Assembly (NCBI GenBank): GCA_015693905.1
Contig: CP065161.1
Location: 1-64,000 of the forward strand
DNA: 64,000 bases
Direction of reading: 5' to 3'
DNA from: Rhodobacterales bacterium HKCCA1288
Lineage (GTDB): Bacteria > Pseudomonadota > Alphaproteobacteria > Rhodobacterales > Rhodobacteraceae
The notes beneath the pieces were generated by a model. That model was not told the DNA's origin. It did no database searches and was given only the letters and a program-made list of their open reading frames with translations. Of this stretch, positions 47,574 to 56,551 are shown piece after piece. Each line of letters begins with the position of its first letter. Within the stretch, counting starts at the first letter, position 1. A program made the translations under genes and the position numbers.

Positions 47574-49808
47574 ATGGATCGGTTTGTGATCAGCGGTGGA
47601 ACACTGCAAGGCGATGCGATTACATCGGATTTATTTGGCGCGAATTTTGTCACCAGTTTCGACCGCACCGATGGCAGTTTTGCAGCGCGTGTCGAAATGA
47701 TCGGGGCTGATTATCTGCGCTATCCCGGTGGCACGGTGACGGAGCTCTTGTTTGACCCTGCAAACCCCGATGCAAACAGCGCCGAGGTGACCCGCGCCGA
47801 TGGCGTGACTGTTTCCCGCAGCCTAGAACCCCTCAGCGATTTTTTGGATTACCTCTACGAGGCTGATCGCGGCGGGCTCTTTGTGATCCCAACCCTGCGC
47901 TATCTTGATGCGGCGGGGCAAGGCAGTCAGCTGTCAGACAGCGATATTGCGGGGCTGCGCCATTACATCGGCACAGTTTTGAGCAGCGGTGTCGAGGTCA
48001 AGGCTTTTGAGCTTGGCAATGAATTCATGTATCTAGACTGGTTTGACATCCCTTCTTATGCGCAAATCGCGGGTCAAATCGCCTTGATTGCGGATGAGGA
48101 AATCCGCAGCTTTGAGGCAAGCACCGATTTGGCCGCAGATTACGCGCGGCCCCTAATCTCGCTTCAGTCGACTGTGCCGTGGCAGATATCCGATGCGGAT
48201 GGCGATGGCATAGCCACGGCACAAGAGGCGATGGTGACCTTGATCGAGGCGCTTCCGCAGGGCGCGCTTGAGGTGATCACGGGCCTTTCTGCGCATCGCT
48301 ATATCAGCGGGGCCTATGAGGGCATTGATCATGTCGATGCCTTGTGGTCGCATTTGGATCAAATGTCCGACTTGGTCGGGCGCGATCTGCCCGTGCTGTT
48401 GTCTGAATGGAACATAAAATCCAACCAGCTTGGGGTGCGCGATTGGAACAGCGCCACGGAGGCTGAACGCGATGCGATTGACACAGGCCTTAAGCACGCA
48501 GGGGCCTTAGCCGCCTATTTTCACGAGATTGCAGCCAATGATGTTGAATTTGCCTCGATCTGGGGGCTTCAGCATCAAAACCAGATGTCGCTCGCGGCTG
48601 CTGAAGGCAGCGACAGCGCGCTTAAGGCGGGCGGCGTTATGATGCAGCTTTTGCAAGATTTGGTGATTGGCACCCATGCGATGGAGATTGCCCGCCCCGA
48701 TGGCGCATTCGATATTCACGGATTTGGTGGGGCCAAAGGTCAGGTCTTTGTGATCAATTCGCGCGTGGGGGATGATCTGGCGATAGAATTGGATTTGACC
48801 CAATTCGTGGGGGGCGCAGCCCCGCGATCTGCGCAAATTCTTGGGGTGGTGGATGGGGCTGACCCGCGCGATCCGAATGCGCCCACAACCCTGCAAAGCC
48901 TTGACCCTGCAAGTTTGATTGCGGGCAGCGGCGTGGTTCTCCACCTTGCCCCTTACGAGGTGCTGGTGTTGGACTATGACGTGCCTGTCGCAGATGCGGC
49001 GATTGCGCCCGATACTATTTTTGATCTCTTTTCCCATGACCCTGCGGAGATCATCGCCGCCGAGATCGTGTTGCCACAAGGTGATGCGCCCGATGCAGTC
49101 GAGACAGAAAACCATTTCGATCTTTTCACGGCCTTCGCCGCATTCGATAAAGCCACGCCTGCACCAATCGCGCAGGTCTTAGGGCATGATCAAATTTTGG
49201 CCCATTTGATGTATCGGGATGAGGCACTGGCCGAGGCTGCCGTTGGCGATCTGCGCCACCGCGGTGGCAGCGCCCATGATGATGGGATCATGGGGCGGGG
49301 CGGGGGGGATGAGCGGCTCTTTGGTCGTGGTGGTCATGACACGCTGTGGGGCGCGCGGGGGGCGGATGCGCTTTTTGGCGGTGTCGGCAGCGATGCGCTG
49401 TTCGGTGGGCAAGGCGATGACCTCCTGCATGGCGGTGCGCAGCATGACAGGCTGTTTGGCGATGCAGGCAATGATCTGTTATTTGGCGGCTCAGGCAGTG
49501 ATCACCTTGAGGGTGGGGCGGGGGATGATCTCTTGTCTGGTGGCGCAGGGTTCGACCGCTTTATCGGCGGGGAGGGGCGTGATGTGTTCTTCTTTGATGC
49601 AGAAGGGGCCGCATGGCGGGAAACCATTGTGGATTTTAACGCTGCAGAGGATCGTCTTGCCTTTCAGCTAGAGGGGCTATCGGTGATGGAGGCGTTGAGC
49701 CTCTCGCGCGAAGAAACGGATTTGATTTTGAACTACGGTCTAGGCTCGGTCGTTTTGTCAGGTCAGGCTGAGGCAGAGCTGACAGAAGACCATTTCCTCT
49801 TTGTTTGA
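47574..49808 (+). CDS. Secreted clan GH-A-like glycosidase with C-terminal RTX repeats
   Basis: 744 aa from ATG 47574 (GAAGGG eight bases upstream; a GTG three codons earlier lacks spacing). No N-terminal signal. Residues about 20-345 read as a TIM-barrel hydrolase: YLRYPGGTVTELLFDP, FVIPTLRYLDA, KAFELGNEF with probable acid/base Glu150, and LLSEWNIKSN with probable nucleophile Glu278. A beta-sandwich-like part follows. From about 565 to 670 there are nonapeptide calcium repeats of the GGxGxDxLxG type. The tail lacks a signal peptide cleavage site, consistent with type I (ABC) secretion; no hlyB/hlyD genes are nearby. Resembles GH30/39/51/79-type clans; the exact family and substrate are unknown. 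Confidence 0.78.
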   Translation: MDRFVISGGTLQGDAITSDLFGANFVTSFDRTDGSFAARVEMIGADYLRYPGGTVTELLFDPANPDANSAEVTRADGVTVSRSLEPLSDFLDYLYEADRGGLFVIPTLRYLDAAGQGSQLSDSDIAGLRHYIGTVLSSGVEVKAFELGNEFMYLDWFDIPSYAQIAGQIALIADEEIRSFEASTDLAADYARPLISLQSTVPWQISDADGDGIATAQEAMVTLIEALPQGALEVITGLSAHRYISGAYEGIDHVDALWSHLDQMSDLVGRDLPVLLSEWNIKSNQLGVRDWNSATEAERDAIDTGLKHAGALAAYFHEIAANDVEFASIWGLQHQNQMSLAAAEGSDSALKAGGVMMQLLQDLVIGTHAMEIARPDGAFDIHGFGGAKGQVFVINSRVGDDLAIELDLTQFVGGAAPRSAQILGVVDGADPRDPNAPTTLQSLDPASLIAGSGVVLHLAPYEVLVLDYDVPVADAAIAPDTIFDLFSHDPAEIIAAEIVLPQGDAPDAVETENHFDLFTAFAAFDKATPAPIAQVLGHDQILAHLMYRDEALAEAAVGDLRHRGGSAHDDGIMGRGGGDERLFGRGGHDTLWGARGADALFGGVGSDALFGGQGDDLLHGGAQHDRLFGDAGNDLLFGGSGSDHLEGGAGDDLLSGGAGFDRFIGGEGRDVFFFDAEGAAWRETIVDFNAAEDRLAFQLEGLSVMEALSLSREETDLILNYGLGSVVLSGQAEAELTEDHFLFV

Positions 49809-49871
49809 ACGTGCTATCTGAGGGAGCAGGGGCTATGGCCCCAAGATCAAGACAAGAGGGACAAAACCAAG

Positions 49872-50291
49872 ATGATCACACTCGATCAGGCACGCACAAT
49901 TATTTCTGCAACCCGCGCCAAAGGCCGTGAGATGGGGCTAAAGCCCCTTTCGGTCGTTGTTCTCGATGCAGGCGGCAATATTCAAGCCTTTGAGCGCGAG
50001 GATGGCGCAAGCCCAGGTCGCTTTGAGATTGCGCGCGCCAAGGCCTATGGCGCGGTGATGTTGGGCATGGGCGGCAAGGCGCAAATGGCGCGGGCCGAGG
50101 CGCAGGCCTATTTTGTCAACGCGGTCAACGGGGCCTTTGGGGGCCGTGTTGTGCCTGTGCCTGGTGGTGTTCTGGTTAAGCGGGATGGCGTTGTGATCGG
50201 CGCAGTTGGGGTTACGGGTGACACATCCGATAATGACAGCGATGCGGCTGTGGCGGGTATTGCCGCAGCGGGGCTTGACGCAGAACCATGA
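49872..50291 (+). CDS. GlcG/HbpS-like heme-binding family protein
   Basis: 139 aa. The DUF336/GlcG fold is recognisable by LSVVVLDAGGNIQAFEREDG, ASPGRFEIARAKAYGAVMLG and VPGGVLVKRDGVVIGAVGVTG. Relatives include GlcG of the glycolate operon and heme-binding HbpS; the biochemical role is unsettled. Coupled by ATGA overlap to the downstream RidA-like gene. Confidence 0.83.
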   Translation: MITLDQARTIISATRAKGREMGLKPLSVVVLDAGGNIQAFEREDGASPGRFEIARAKAYGAVMLGMGGKAQMARAEAQAYFVNAVNGAFGGRVVPVPGGVLVKRDGVVIGAVGVTGDTSDNDSDAAVAGIAAAGLDAEP

Positions 50292-50692
50292 GCGCGGATG
50301 CCCTATCAGGGCGGCGCCTGATTTCCTCAGGCTCGCCCTTTGAGGCCGAGATCGGATATAGTCGGGCAGTTGTGCAAGGTGATTGGATTTTCGTGTCGGG
50401 AACCACGGGATTTGATTACAGCACCATGCAAATTGATGCCGATATTGCGGCCCAAGCCGAGCAATGCTTTGCCAATATTGACACCGCCCTGCGGGCAGGC
50501 GGTGCGTCAATCTCCGATGTTGTGCGGGTTCATTACATCGTGACCGATGCCGCCCTTTGGCCCACGTGCTGGCCTGTCACGCAAAAATGGCTTGGCGCAG
50601 TGCGCCCTGCGGCCACAATGTTTGTGGCAGGCCTGCAAGACCCGCGCATGAAGATCGAGATTGAGGTAACAGCCTATCTTGGCTCAAAATGA
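50288..50692 (+). CDS. RidA/YjgF-family protein
   Basis: 134 aa. It contains FEAEIGYSRAVVQGDWIFVSG, split for length, then TGFDYSTM and CFANIDTALRAGGASISDVV. RPAATMFVAGLQDPRMKIEIE supplies the arginine and glutamate of the RidA active cleft. Typical RidA deaminates reactive enamine/imine intermediates; this is an outlying subgroup, with the normal IGPYSQA signature changed to FEAEIGYSRA. Likely co-transcribed with the GlcG-like gene and perhaps the peptidase gene 119 bp downstream. Confidence 0.86.
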   Translation: MSADALSGRRLISSGSPFEAEIGYSRAVVQGDWIFVSGTTGFDYSTMQIDADIAAQAEQCFANIDTALRAGGASISDVVRVHYIVTDAALWPTCWPVTQKWLGAVRPAATMFVAGLQDPRMKIEIEVTAYLGSK

Positions 50693-50811
50693 GGATAAAT
50701 TTATCGAAAGCAGCCCCGCTAAATTCTTGCGGCGAGTTGGGCGAAGGCCTATAGATTTGGGGAACAGATTTTTCCTAACGGCGTCCCCAAAAGCCTGAAG
50801 GAGAGGATATT

Positions 50812-51591
50812 ATGGCCCGCCCGGTCATTGGAATTATTGGAAATTTTCATCTGATCAATGATCAATACCCCGCGCATACAGTGGGGGCTATGGACTGTTG
50901 TGCTGTCTCGGATGTCGCCAAATGCACGCCTTTGGCCATTCCTGCCAATCCAAATTTCGTCAATTACGAAGACCTGCTTGAGATTTGTGATGGGTTTCTG
51001 TTCACGGGCGGTCGCCCGAATGTCCATCCCGAGGAATATGGTGAGGAAGAAACAGAGGCGCATGGCGCCTTTGATCGCAACCGTGATGCTGTGACATTGC
51101 CCCTGATCCGCGCGGCGGTCGAGCGGGGCTTGCCGATCCTTGGTGTTTGCCGTGGGTTTCAAGAGGTGAACGTGGCCATGGGGGGCAGTCTTTACCCCGA
51201 AATCCGCGATTTACCCGGACGGATGAACCACCGCATGCCGCCCGATGGCACCTTGGAGGAAAAATTCGCACCGCGTCATGTCGTGCGCTTCACGCAAGGC
51301 GGGCCGTTTCAGCGGCTCTATAACAGCGCCGAGGTGACCACCAACAGCCTGCATGGTCAGGGGTTAAAGACCTTGGGCCGTGATGTGGTGGTTGATGGAT
51401 GGGCCCCTGATGACACGCCTGAGGCCATTTATATCAAAGGCGCGCGGGGGTTTACCCTTTCGGTGCAATGGCATCCTGAATATCGCGCCGCAGAAGACCC
51501 TGTCTCGCGCCCGTTATACGAGGCCTTTGGCCGCGCGGCCCATGCATGGCAGGCTGATGGCAAGCCCATGCCAGTCGCGGATGTGGCCTAA
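50812..51591 (+). CDS. Gamma-glutamyl-gamma-aminobutyrate hydrolase-like class I amidotransferase (peptidase C26)
   Basis: 259 aa. PuuD-type glutamine-amidotransferase fold: GFLFTGGRPNVHPEEYG, nucleophile Cys113 in LGVCRGFQEVNVAMGGSLY, and the His/Glu pair in SVQWHPEYRA. In the Puu pathway such enzymes release GABA from gamma-glutamyl-GABA. No other putrescine genes are nearby, so the substrate is inferred only from the family. GGAGAGGATATT precedes the ATG. Its stop overlaps the convergent HAD gene by 4 bp. Confidence 0.87.
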   Translation: MARPVIGIIGNFHLINDQYPAHTVGAMDCCAVSDVAKCTPLAIPANPNFVNYEDLLEICDGFLFTGGRPNVHPEEYGEEETEAHGAFDRNRDAVTLPLIRAAVERGLPILGVCRGFQEVNVAMGGSLYPEIRDLPGRMNHRMPPDGTLEEKFAPRHVVRFTQGGPFQRLYNSAEVTTNSLHGQGLKTLGRDVVVDGWAPDDTPEAIYIKGARGFTLSVQWHPEYRAAEDPVSRPLYEAFGRAAHAWQADGKPMPVADVA

Positions 51592-52253
51592 CCAAGATCA
51601 CCCAATATATGGCCTAAAAACCATGATAGATCATGGGTCTGGTGATGGATGTGGGCACTTGGGCCCTCATGGCTACCCTCTTCGTCAATCAAGATCGTCC
51701 GCAGGCCCAATTCATGCGGCACGGCCAGATTGCGGGGGTCATCCTCGAACATCGCGGCACGCGTTGGGCTAAGCCCGTCTTTGCCAAATATCATTGCAAA
51801 GGCATCGGGGTCTGGTTTGGGGCGATAATTGGCGTCCTCGACCCCGTAAATCGCGTCAAACAGGCCCGACAAACCCCGATGGTGCAAAACATTACGGGCA
51901 TAATCGGCGGTGCCATTGGTGTAGACGATACGCCGCCCCCTCAGGCGCGTGATACGGTCTGCCAAAATCGGATCTGGTTTGAGGATGCTGAAATCTATCT
52001 CATGCACCTCGTCCAAATAAGGGTAGGGCGGGATATTATGCTGTGCCATCAGCCCCGCCAGGGTTGTGCCATGGGCGCGCCAATAGGTGTGGCGGATATG
52101 ATCCGCCTCCTGCGCATCGACATTCAAGGCGCGCATGACAAACGCGGACATGCGGATATTGATCTGATCAAACAGCGCCATTGAGGCGGGATAAAGCGTG
52201 TGATCGAGATCGAACACCCATGTGTCGACATGTTGGAAATCTGCGTGTTTCAT
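51588..52253 (-). CDS. HAD-superfamily pyrimidine 5'-nucleotidase-like phosphatase
   Basis: 221 aa from ATG 52253 (the open frame continues upstream without family similarity). Motif I: DTWVFDLDHTLYP (nucleophile Asp). Motif II: RIVYTNGTADYARNVLHHRG. Motif III: the lysine in YRPKPDPDAFAM. Motif IV: AAMFEDDPRNL. This matches the SDT1/pyrimidine 5'-nucleotidase subfamily, which dephosphorylates UMP/CMP-like nucleotides. It converges on the C26 gene. Confidence 0.87.
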   Translation of the reverse strand: MKHADFQHVDTWVFDLDHTLYPASMALFDQINIRMSAFVMRALNVDAQEADHIRHTYWRAHGTTLAGLMAQHNIPPYPYLDEVHEIDFSILKPDPILADRITRLRGRRIVYTNGTADYARNVLHHRGLSGLFDAIYGVEDANYRPKPDPDAFAMIFGKDGLSPTRAAMFEDDPRNLAVPHELGLRTILIDEEGSHEGPSAHIHHQTHDLSWFLGHILGDLG

Positions 52254-52345
52254 GGCCGCTACACTAGCCTCAGGTGCTTTTGCTTGCCAAGGGGGGCGGG
52301 GCTGCTTAGCTTTGGCAGCGTTAAGAATTGGAAAGACCCTACGCG

Positions 52346-52987
52346 ATGCACAGCAAGCCACAGCAAAAAGACGCCTATGATATGATTTTGGATGCGATAG
52401 ATGGCGGCATCTATCGCCCTGGATCGCGTTTGGTGGAATCGGAATTGGCCGAGCGGTTCGGTGTCAGCCGCACCCCCGTGCGCGAGGCGTTGCAGCGGTT
52501 GGAAACCCAAAGCCTGCTCACCCGCGATGGGCGCAGTCTGATTGTGGCCTCATTGGATCATGCGCAGATGGCCGAACTTTATGCCGTGCGCACCGAGTTA
52601 GAGGCGCTGGCCGCCCGTTTGGCCGCGCAACATGCCGCAACCGAGGAAGTGCGCGTCTTGCGAGAAATGGCACAGGCGGATCGCAAATTGTTGAATGATC
52701 CGCAGGCGCTGAGCCGTGCAAACCGCCGCTTTCATAAGCAAATCCATCTTGCCAGCCATAATCGCTATTTGGTGCAGCAATTGGATCTTGTGCATCGCTC
52801 AATGGCGTTGATGGCCACCACATCCTTGGCCGCAAAGGGGCGGGGCGAAAAAGCCTTGGACGAGCACGATGATATCGTCAACGCCATTGCCGCGCGTGAT
52901 GGGGATGCAGCAGCTGATGCATTGCGGCGGCATCTTTCCATTGCCTTTGAGGTGCGCCTCAAGGAGGAGGCGGGCGCGGTCAGCTAG
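52346..52987 (+). CDS. GntR-family regulator, FadR/FCD subfamily
   Basis: 213 aa from ATG 52346. Winged helix at residues about 8-72: YRPGSRLVESELAERFGVSR, TPVREALQRLETQSLL. FCD ligand domain from about 80: MAELYAVRTELEALAARLAA, ANRRFHKQIHLASHNRYLVQ and a C-terminal DEHDDIVNAIAARDGDAA with metal-binding histidine/aspartates. It likely controls a carboxylate-catabolic operon; the target is unknown. The 3' end overlaps the convergent glycosyltransferase by 8 bp. Confidence 0.9.
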   Translation: MHSKPQQKDAYDMILDAIDGGIYRPGSRLVESELAERFGVSRTPVREALQRLETQSLLTRDGRSLIVASLDHAQMAELYAVRTELEALAARLAAQHAATEEVRVLREMAQADRKLLNDPQALSRANRRFHKQIHLASHNRYLVQQLDLVHRSMALMATTSLAAKGRGEKALDEHDDIVNAIAARDGDAAADALRRHLSIAFEVRLKEEAGAVS

Positions 52988-55043
52988 GTTTGCGTGTCAC
53001 CACCGTGCCACCAAAAACCCCATGCTTTGTTTTCGCCCAATGAAACGGGCGCAACAGTAAATTCGCAACCGCCATCCATGCTGCGAGTGTGGCCAAAGGG
53101 AAGTAAAGCTCCATCATCGGAATAAACCACCGATGTTTGCGCAAATGCGGGGCTTCGCAGGCGATGATCATCGTGGCCCAATTCAGCAGCATGACCAACA
53201 AAAATCCCAGCCCCGCAATCAGTTCTAGATTGCGGTTCAAAACCGCCTCCATCGGGTGTTCAAGCCCAAAGGGCATGACTAGAAAGCTCCACAATAGGGG
53301 GGCAAGAAGGAAACCCAAGATGGTGCAAAGAAGCTGCACCTGCAGGCCCAAAAATCGCCATGGCCCCAATTCCCGCAGCAAGCGCACGGGTGCACGCATC
53401 GCGGTGGCATAGGTCATCAGATAGCCTTTTTGCCATCGCGCCCTTTGGCGCAGCCATGGCAGGATGGCGCAATTGGCTTCTTCATAGGTGGTGGTGTCGA
53501 GCAATTCTGTGCGCAACCCAAACCGTGACAGTCGTAGACCCAGATCAGCATCTTCGGTGACATTATGCGCATCCCACCCGCCAACCCGTTCAAGCGCGTC
53601 ACGGCGCAAAAACACAGTTGTTCCACCGAGCGGCACAAACAGCCGCAACGCCTGCACGCCGCGCAGCATCACCCGAAACCATGTTGCATATTCAACCGTG
53701 AAACAGCGCGCGACCCAATTATGGGTGGGGTTATAGTAATCAAGCCGCCCTTGCAGACAGGCCAGATCATCGGGTGCGGTCGCAAAGCGGCGCACAACGC
53801 GCCAGATTTGGTCGGGTTCGGGGTGATCCTCGGCATCATAGATGCCAATGATGCTGCCACGGGCAAAGTTCAACGCAAAGTTTAGCGCCCGTGGTTTAGT
53901 GCGTGGCGATCCATCAGGCACCACAACCACGCGCATATGTCGCGCAAGGGGCGTGCGCGCCAAAGCGGTGCGGGTGACAGTGTCGACCTCCTCCACGATC
54001 AGCAGTATTTCGAGACATTCGCGGGGATAGTCCAACGCGGCAAGACGTTTGAGCAGGGAATTGGCGATGTCACCCTCCTCAAAGAGCGGCACAAGCAGGG
54101 TAACGTTTGGGCGGTGCAGCAGGGGCACAGGCGTCTTCGCAAGCCCTGACAGGGCCGTATCCGCCCCATCAAGGCGCTTGGCGCGTCCCTCCATCATCGA
54201 GGCAATCAGCACAGCCACCCGCAGCCCTGTGTTCAACACGAATACCCCCACTGCAAGGCTGAACCCTGCGATCATAGCAATCTGCCAATCAAGCCGCGCC
54301 AATAGCAGCGTGGCGGTGATCAGCAGCACAGCAAGGGCAATCATCTCGCGTGATTTCAAATTGCGACAAGAGACATCTGCGGGGGCCATGCCTGCGGCTT
54401 GATGGGCTAGACAGGGGCCATAAGAGCGGGTCAAAGCCGCCTCAATTTGCGCTTCGGGGGCCAGAACGAAGATAGGTTTCACCCGCCCTGCGAGGGCATC
54501 GCGAACACGTGCGGCCTGTGACAGGCGCGAAATTGCGACCAAAAGCGCGCCACCCTGCCATGCAAGGGGCAGGGCGCCAATGCGCAACGCTACGCGCCCC
54601 GATAGGTGCTCTAGCGCCGAGGCAACAGGGCGCGGCATCTGCGCGAGGTCAACCACATCGGCGCGCATCATCTCAGCCTCAAGCGCATGAAGGCTGGCCT
54701 CATCCATCACACCTCGCAGCACAAGAATTTCCGATAAAGACAGCTCGCTGATTTTCTCAAGCGCCAAAGCATGGGCAAGGGTTTCAAACGGGATCAAGCC
54801 ACGGGTCAGTAACAGGTCAGCCAATTTGCGCTTATTGCTGGCACGTGGCATCGGGGCTTTGGGGCCTGTGTCGGGTTTCTGACGAGAGAGCCGCAGAAAG
54901 CGCTCTTGCCAGTGTTTCAGCGTTTGATCCTTTTGCGCAGGGGTAAGGGCCGCCTCAAATCTGGACGCAAGCGGTGATTTGATAAAACGAATATTCTCTC
55001 CCACGATCGAAATGCGCCTGTCAAAAGGGTCTGAACACGGCAA
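52980..55043 (-). CDS. Membrane glycosyltransferase (GT2) with N-terminal MshEN-like domain
   Basis: 687 aa. Order: leader (1-70); MshEN/GspE-N-like region (about 71-208, with KLADLLLTRGLIPFETLAHA and LSLSEILVLRGVMDEASLHA); two membrane helices (about 233-282); GT2 domain with DAED (403-406), TED (497-499) and QRARW (533-537); then three to four membrane helices. MshEN domains in other proteins bind cyclic-di-GMP, and NfrB-type GT2 enzymes carry one. Here it is N-terminal and its ligand residues look only partly conserved. It probably makes or exports an extracellular polysaccharide. A near-CtrA box lies 76 bp upstream. Confidence 0.84.
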   Translation of the reverse strand: MPCSDPFDRRISIVGENIRFIKSPLASRFEAALTPAQKDQTLKHWQERFLRLSRQKPDTGPKAPMPRASNKRKLADLLLTRGLIPFETLAHALALEKISELSLSEILVLRGVMDEASLHALEAEMMRADVVDLAQMPRPVASALEHLSGRVALRIGALPLAWQGGALLVAISRLSQAARVRDALAGRVKPIFVLAPEAQIEAALTRSYGPCLAHQAAGMAPADVSCRNLKSREMIALAVLLITATLLLARLDWQIAMIAGFSLAVGVFVLNTGLRVAVLIASMMEGRAKRLDGADTALSGLAKTPVPLLHRPNVTLLVPLFEEGDIANSLLKRLAALDYPRECLEILLIVEEVDTVTRTALARTPLARHMRVVVVPDGSPRTKPRALNFALNFARGSIIGIYDAEDHPEPDQIWRVVRRFATAPDDLACLQGRLDYYNPTHNWVARCFTVEYATWFRVMLRGVQALRLFVPLGGTTVFLRRDALERVGGWDAHNVTEDADLGLRLSRFGLRTELLDTTTYEEANCAILPWLRQRARWQKGYLMTYATAMRAPVRLLRELGPWRFLGLQVQLLCTILGFLLAPLLWSFLVMPFGLEHPMEAVLNRNLELIAGLGFLLVMLLNWATMIIACEAPHLRKHRWFIPMMELYFPLATLAAWMAVANLLLRPFHWAKTKHGVFGGTVVTRKPS

Positions 55044-55118
55044 AACGGGGGCCTGCCCCCCTGATGGCCGACTTGAAATCTTCGCGTTTCAAGCCCCGTT
55101 AGGGAAGCGCTGCGATGG

Positions 55119-55133
55119 TTAACAAAATCCTAA
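55119..55133 (-). promoter_or_regulatory. Near-consensus CtrA box upstream of the glycosyltransferase
   Basis: Read on the minus strand: TTAG-GATTTTG-TTAA, one mismatch from the alphaproteobacterial CtrA site TTAA-N7-TTAA. It is 76 bp before the start of the MshEN-GT2 gene in an otherwise AT-rich gap. Short motif; chance occurrence is possible. Confidence 0.35.
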
Positions 55134-55191
55134 TCGCGAATAATTTTTTTACGAAAATTCAACGATTTCCGCGGTATACAGCCTTGGGTTT

Positions 55192-55210
55192 AAGGGGCTT
55201 TTGCCCCCTT
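55192..55210 (-). terminator. Hairpin after carA
   Basis: On the minus strand AAGGGGGC, AAAA loop, GCCCCTT followed by AAACCC. The stem is good but there is no U-tract, so it may be a weak terminator or a 3'-end stabiliser. It lies 6 bp beyond the carA stop. Confidence 0.4.
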
Positions 55211-55215
55211 CAACT

Positions 55216-56355
55216 TTAGCGTGTTGCCATGGCGGCGGCGAAGCGCTCGAAAAGGTAATAGCTGTCTTGTGGGCCGGGGCTGGCTTCGGGGTGGTGCTGA
55301 ACGGAAAAGATCGGGCGATCCTTGACGCGGATGCCGCAATTTGACCCGTCAAACAAGCTGACATGGGTTTCCAAAACATCATCAGGCAGGGTTTGGCTGT
55401 CGACAGTGAACCCGTGGTTCATCGAGGTGATTTCGACTTTGCCCGTTTCCAAATCTTTGACAGGGTGGTTTGCACCATGGTGCCCGTGGTTCATTTTCAC
55501 GGTTTTCGCCCCAAGCGCCAAAGCCAACATTTGGTGGCCAAGGCAAATTCCGAAAACGGGTAGGTCTTTTTCCAAAATCGTACGGATCATCGGCACGGCA
55601 TATTCCCCCGTTGCGGCAGGGTCGCCTGGCCCGTTCGACAGAAATACACCATCTGGGTTTTGTGCAAGGATTTCTTCGGCGGTGGTGCTGGCGGGCATCA
55701 CAGTGACATCACATCCCGCGCTTGCGAGACAGCGCAGGATATTACGCTTGGCACCGTAATCAATCGCCACCACTTTGGGGCCAGTGCCCGTGCGCTTGCT
55801 ATAGCCCTCAGGCCATGACCAACGCATCTCGTCCCAACGATAGGATTGCGCGCAAGTCACCTCACGGGCGAGGTCGAGCCCCTCCAGACCCTGCCATGCG
55901 CGCGCCTCCTTCAGCATCGCCTCAATGTCGAAATTGCCCTCAGGATCATGCGATAGGCAGACATGCGGCGCGCCTTGTTGGCGGATCGCGCGGGTGAGGC
56001 GGCGGGTGTCAACACCGCCCATTCCGATGCGGCCCCGTGCGGACAGCCATGTGGTCAGGTTCTGCTCCATCCGCCAATTGGAGGGCTCGGTCGGATCCCA
56101 TTTCACAATCATCCCTGCCGCGACTGGATCGGCGGTCTCGTCATCCTCAGCGGTGATGCCTGTGTTGCCAATATGCGGGAAGGTGAAGGTGACGACCTGC
56201 CCAGCATAGGAGGGGTCGGTCATAATCTCTTGATAGCCCGTCATCGCGGTGTTGAAGCACAGCTCGGCAACCGTTTGGCCTGTGGCGCCAAAACCCTTGC
56301 CGTAGAACACGGTTCCATCAGCCAAAACAAGACATGCAGTGGGGCGTTCAGTCAT
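55216..56355 (-). CDS. carA: Carbamoyl-phosphate synthase small subunit
   Basis: 379 aa. N-terminal CarA domain (ACLVLADGTVFYGKGFGA, FNTAMTGYQEIMTDPSYAGQ). C-terminal class I glutaminase with nucleophile cysteine in PVFGICLGHQMLALALGAKT and the His/Glu pair near the end (FSVQHHPEASPGPQDS). It provides ammonia to the large subunit CarB for arginine and pyrimidine synthesis; carB is not in the window. Divergent from yqeY. Confidence 0.96.
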   Translation of the reverse strand: MTERPTACLVLADGTVFYGKGFGATGQTVAELCFNTAMTGYQEIMTDPSYAGQVVTFTFPHIGNTGITAEDDETADPVAAGMIVKWDPTEPSNWRMEQNLTTWLSARGRIGMGGVDTRRLTRAIRQQGAPHVCLSHDPEGNFDIEAMLKEARAWQGLEGLDLAREVTCAQSYRWDEMRWSWPEGYSKRTGTGPKVVAIDYGAKRNILRCLASAGCDVTVMPASTTAEEILAQNPDGVFLSNGPGDPAATGEYAVPMIRTILEKDLPVFGICLGHQMLALALGAKTVKMNHGHHGANHPVKDLETGKVEITSMNHGFTVDSQTLPDDVLETHVSLFDGSNCGIRVKDRPIFSVQHHPEASPGPQDSYYLFERFAAAMATR

Positions 56356-56551
56356 GGCGCTGCTCCGATTACGGCGATGTTGAAATTCGCGGCAACCTAA
56401 GTGTCCAAGCGTGCAGGGTCAAGCACCTTGCGACACCAAGTTGCAACCACCAATCTGCCCCCTATTTCAAAGGTTGTTGCGCGACAAAAAATGCCTTAAA
56501 CGGGCGGTCTGGTGCGGGTCAGATGGCCCGTTGCAATCTGGGGATAAGACC

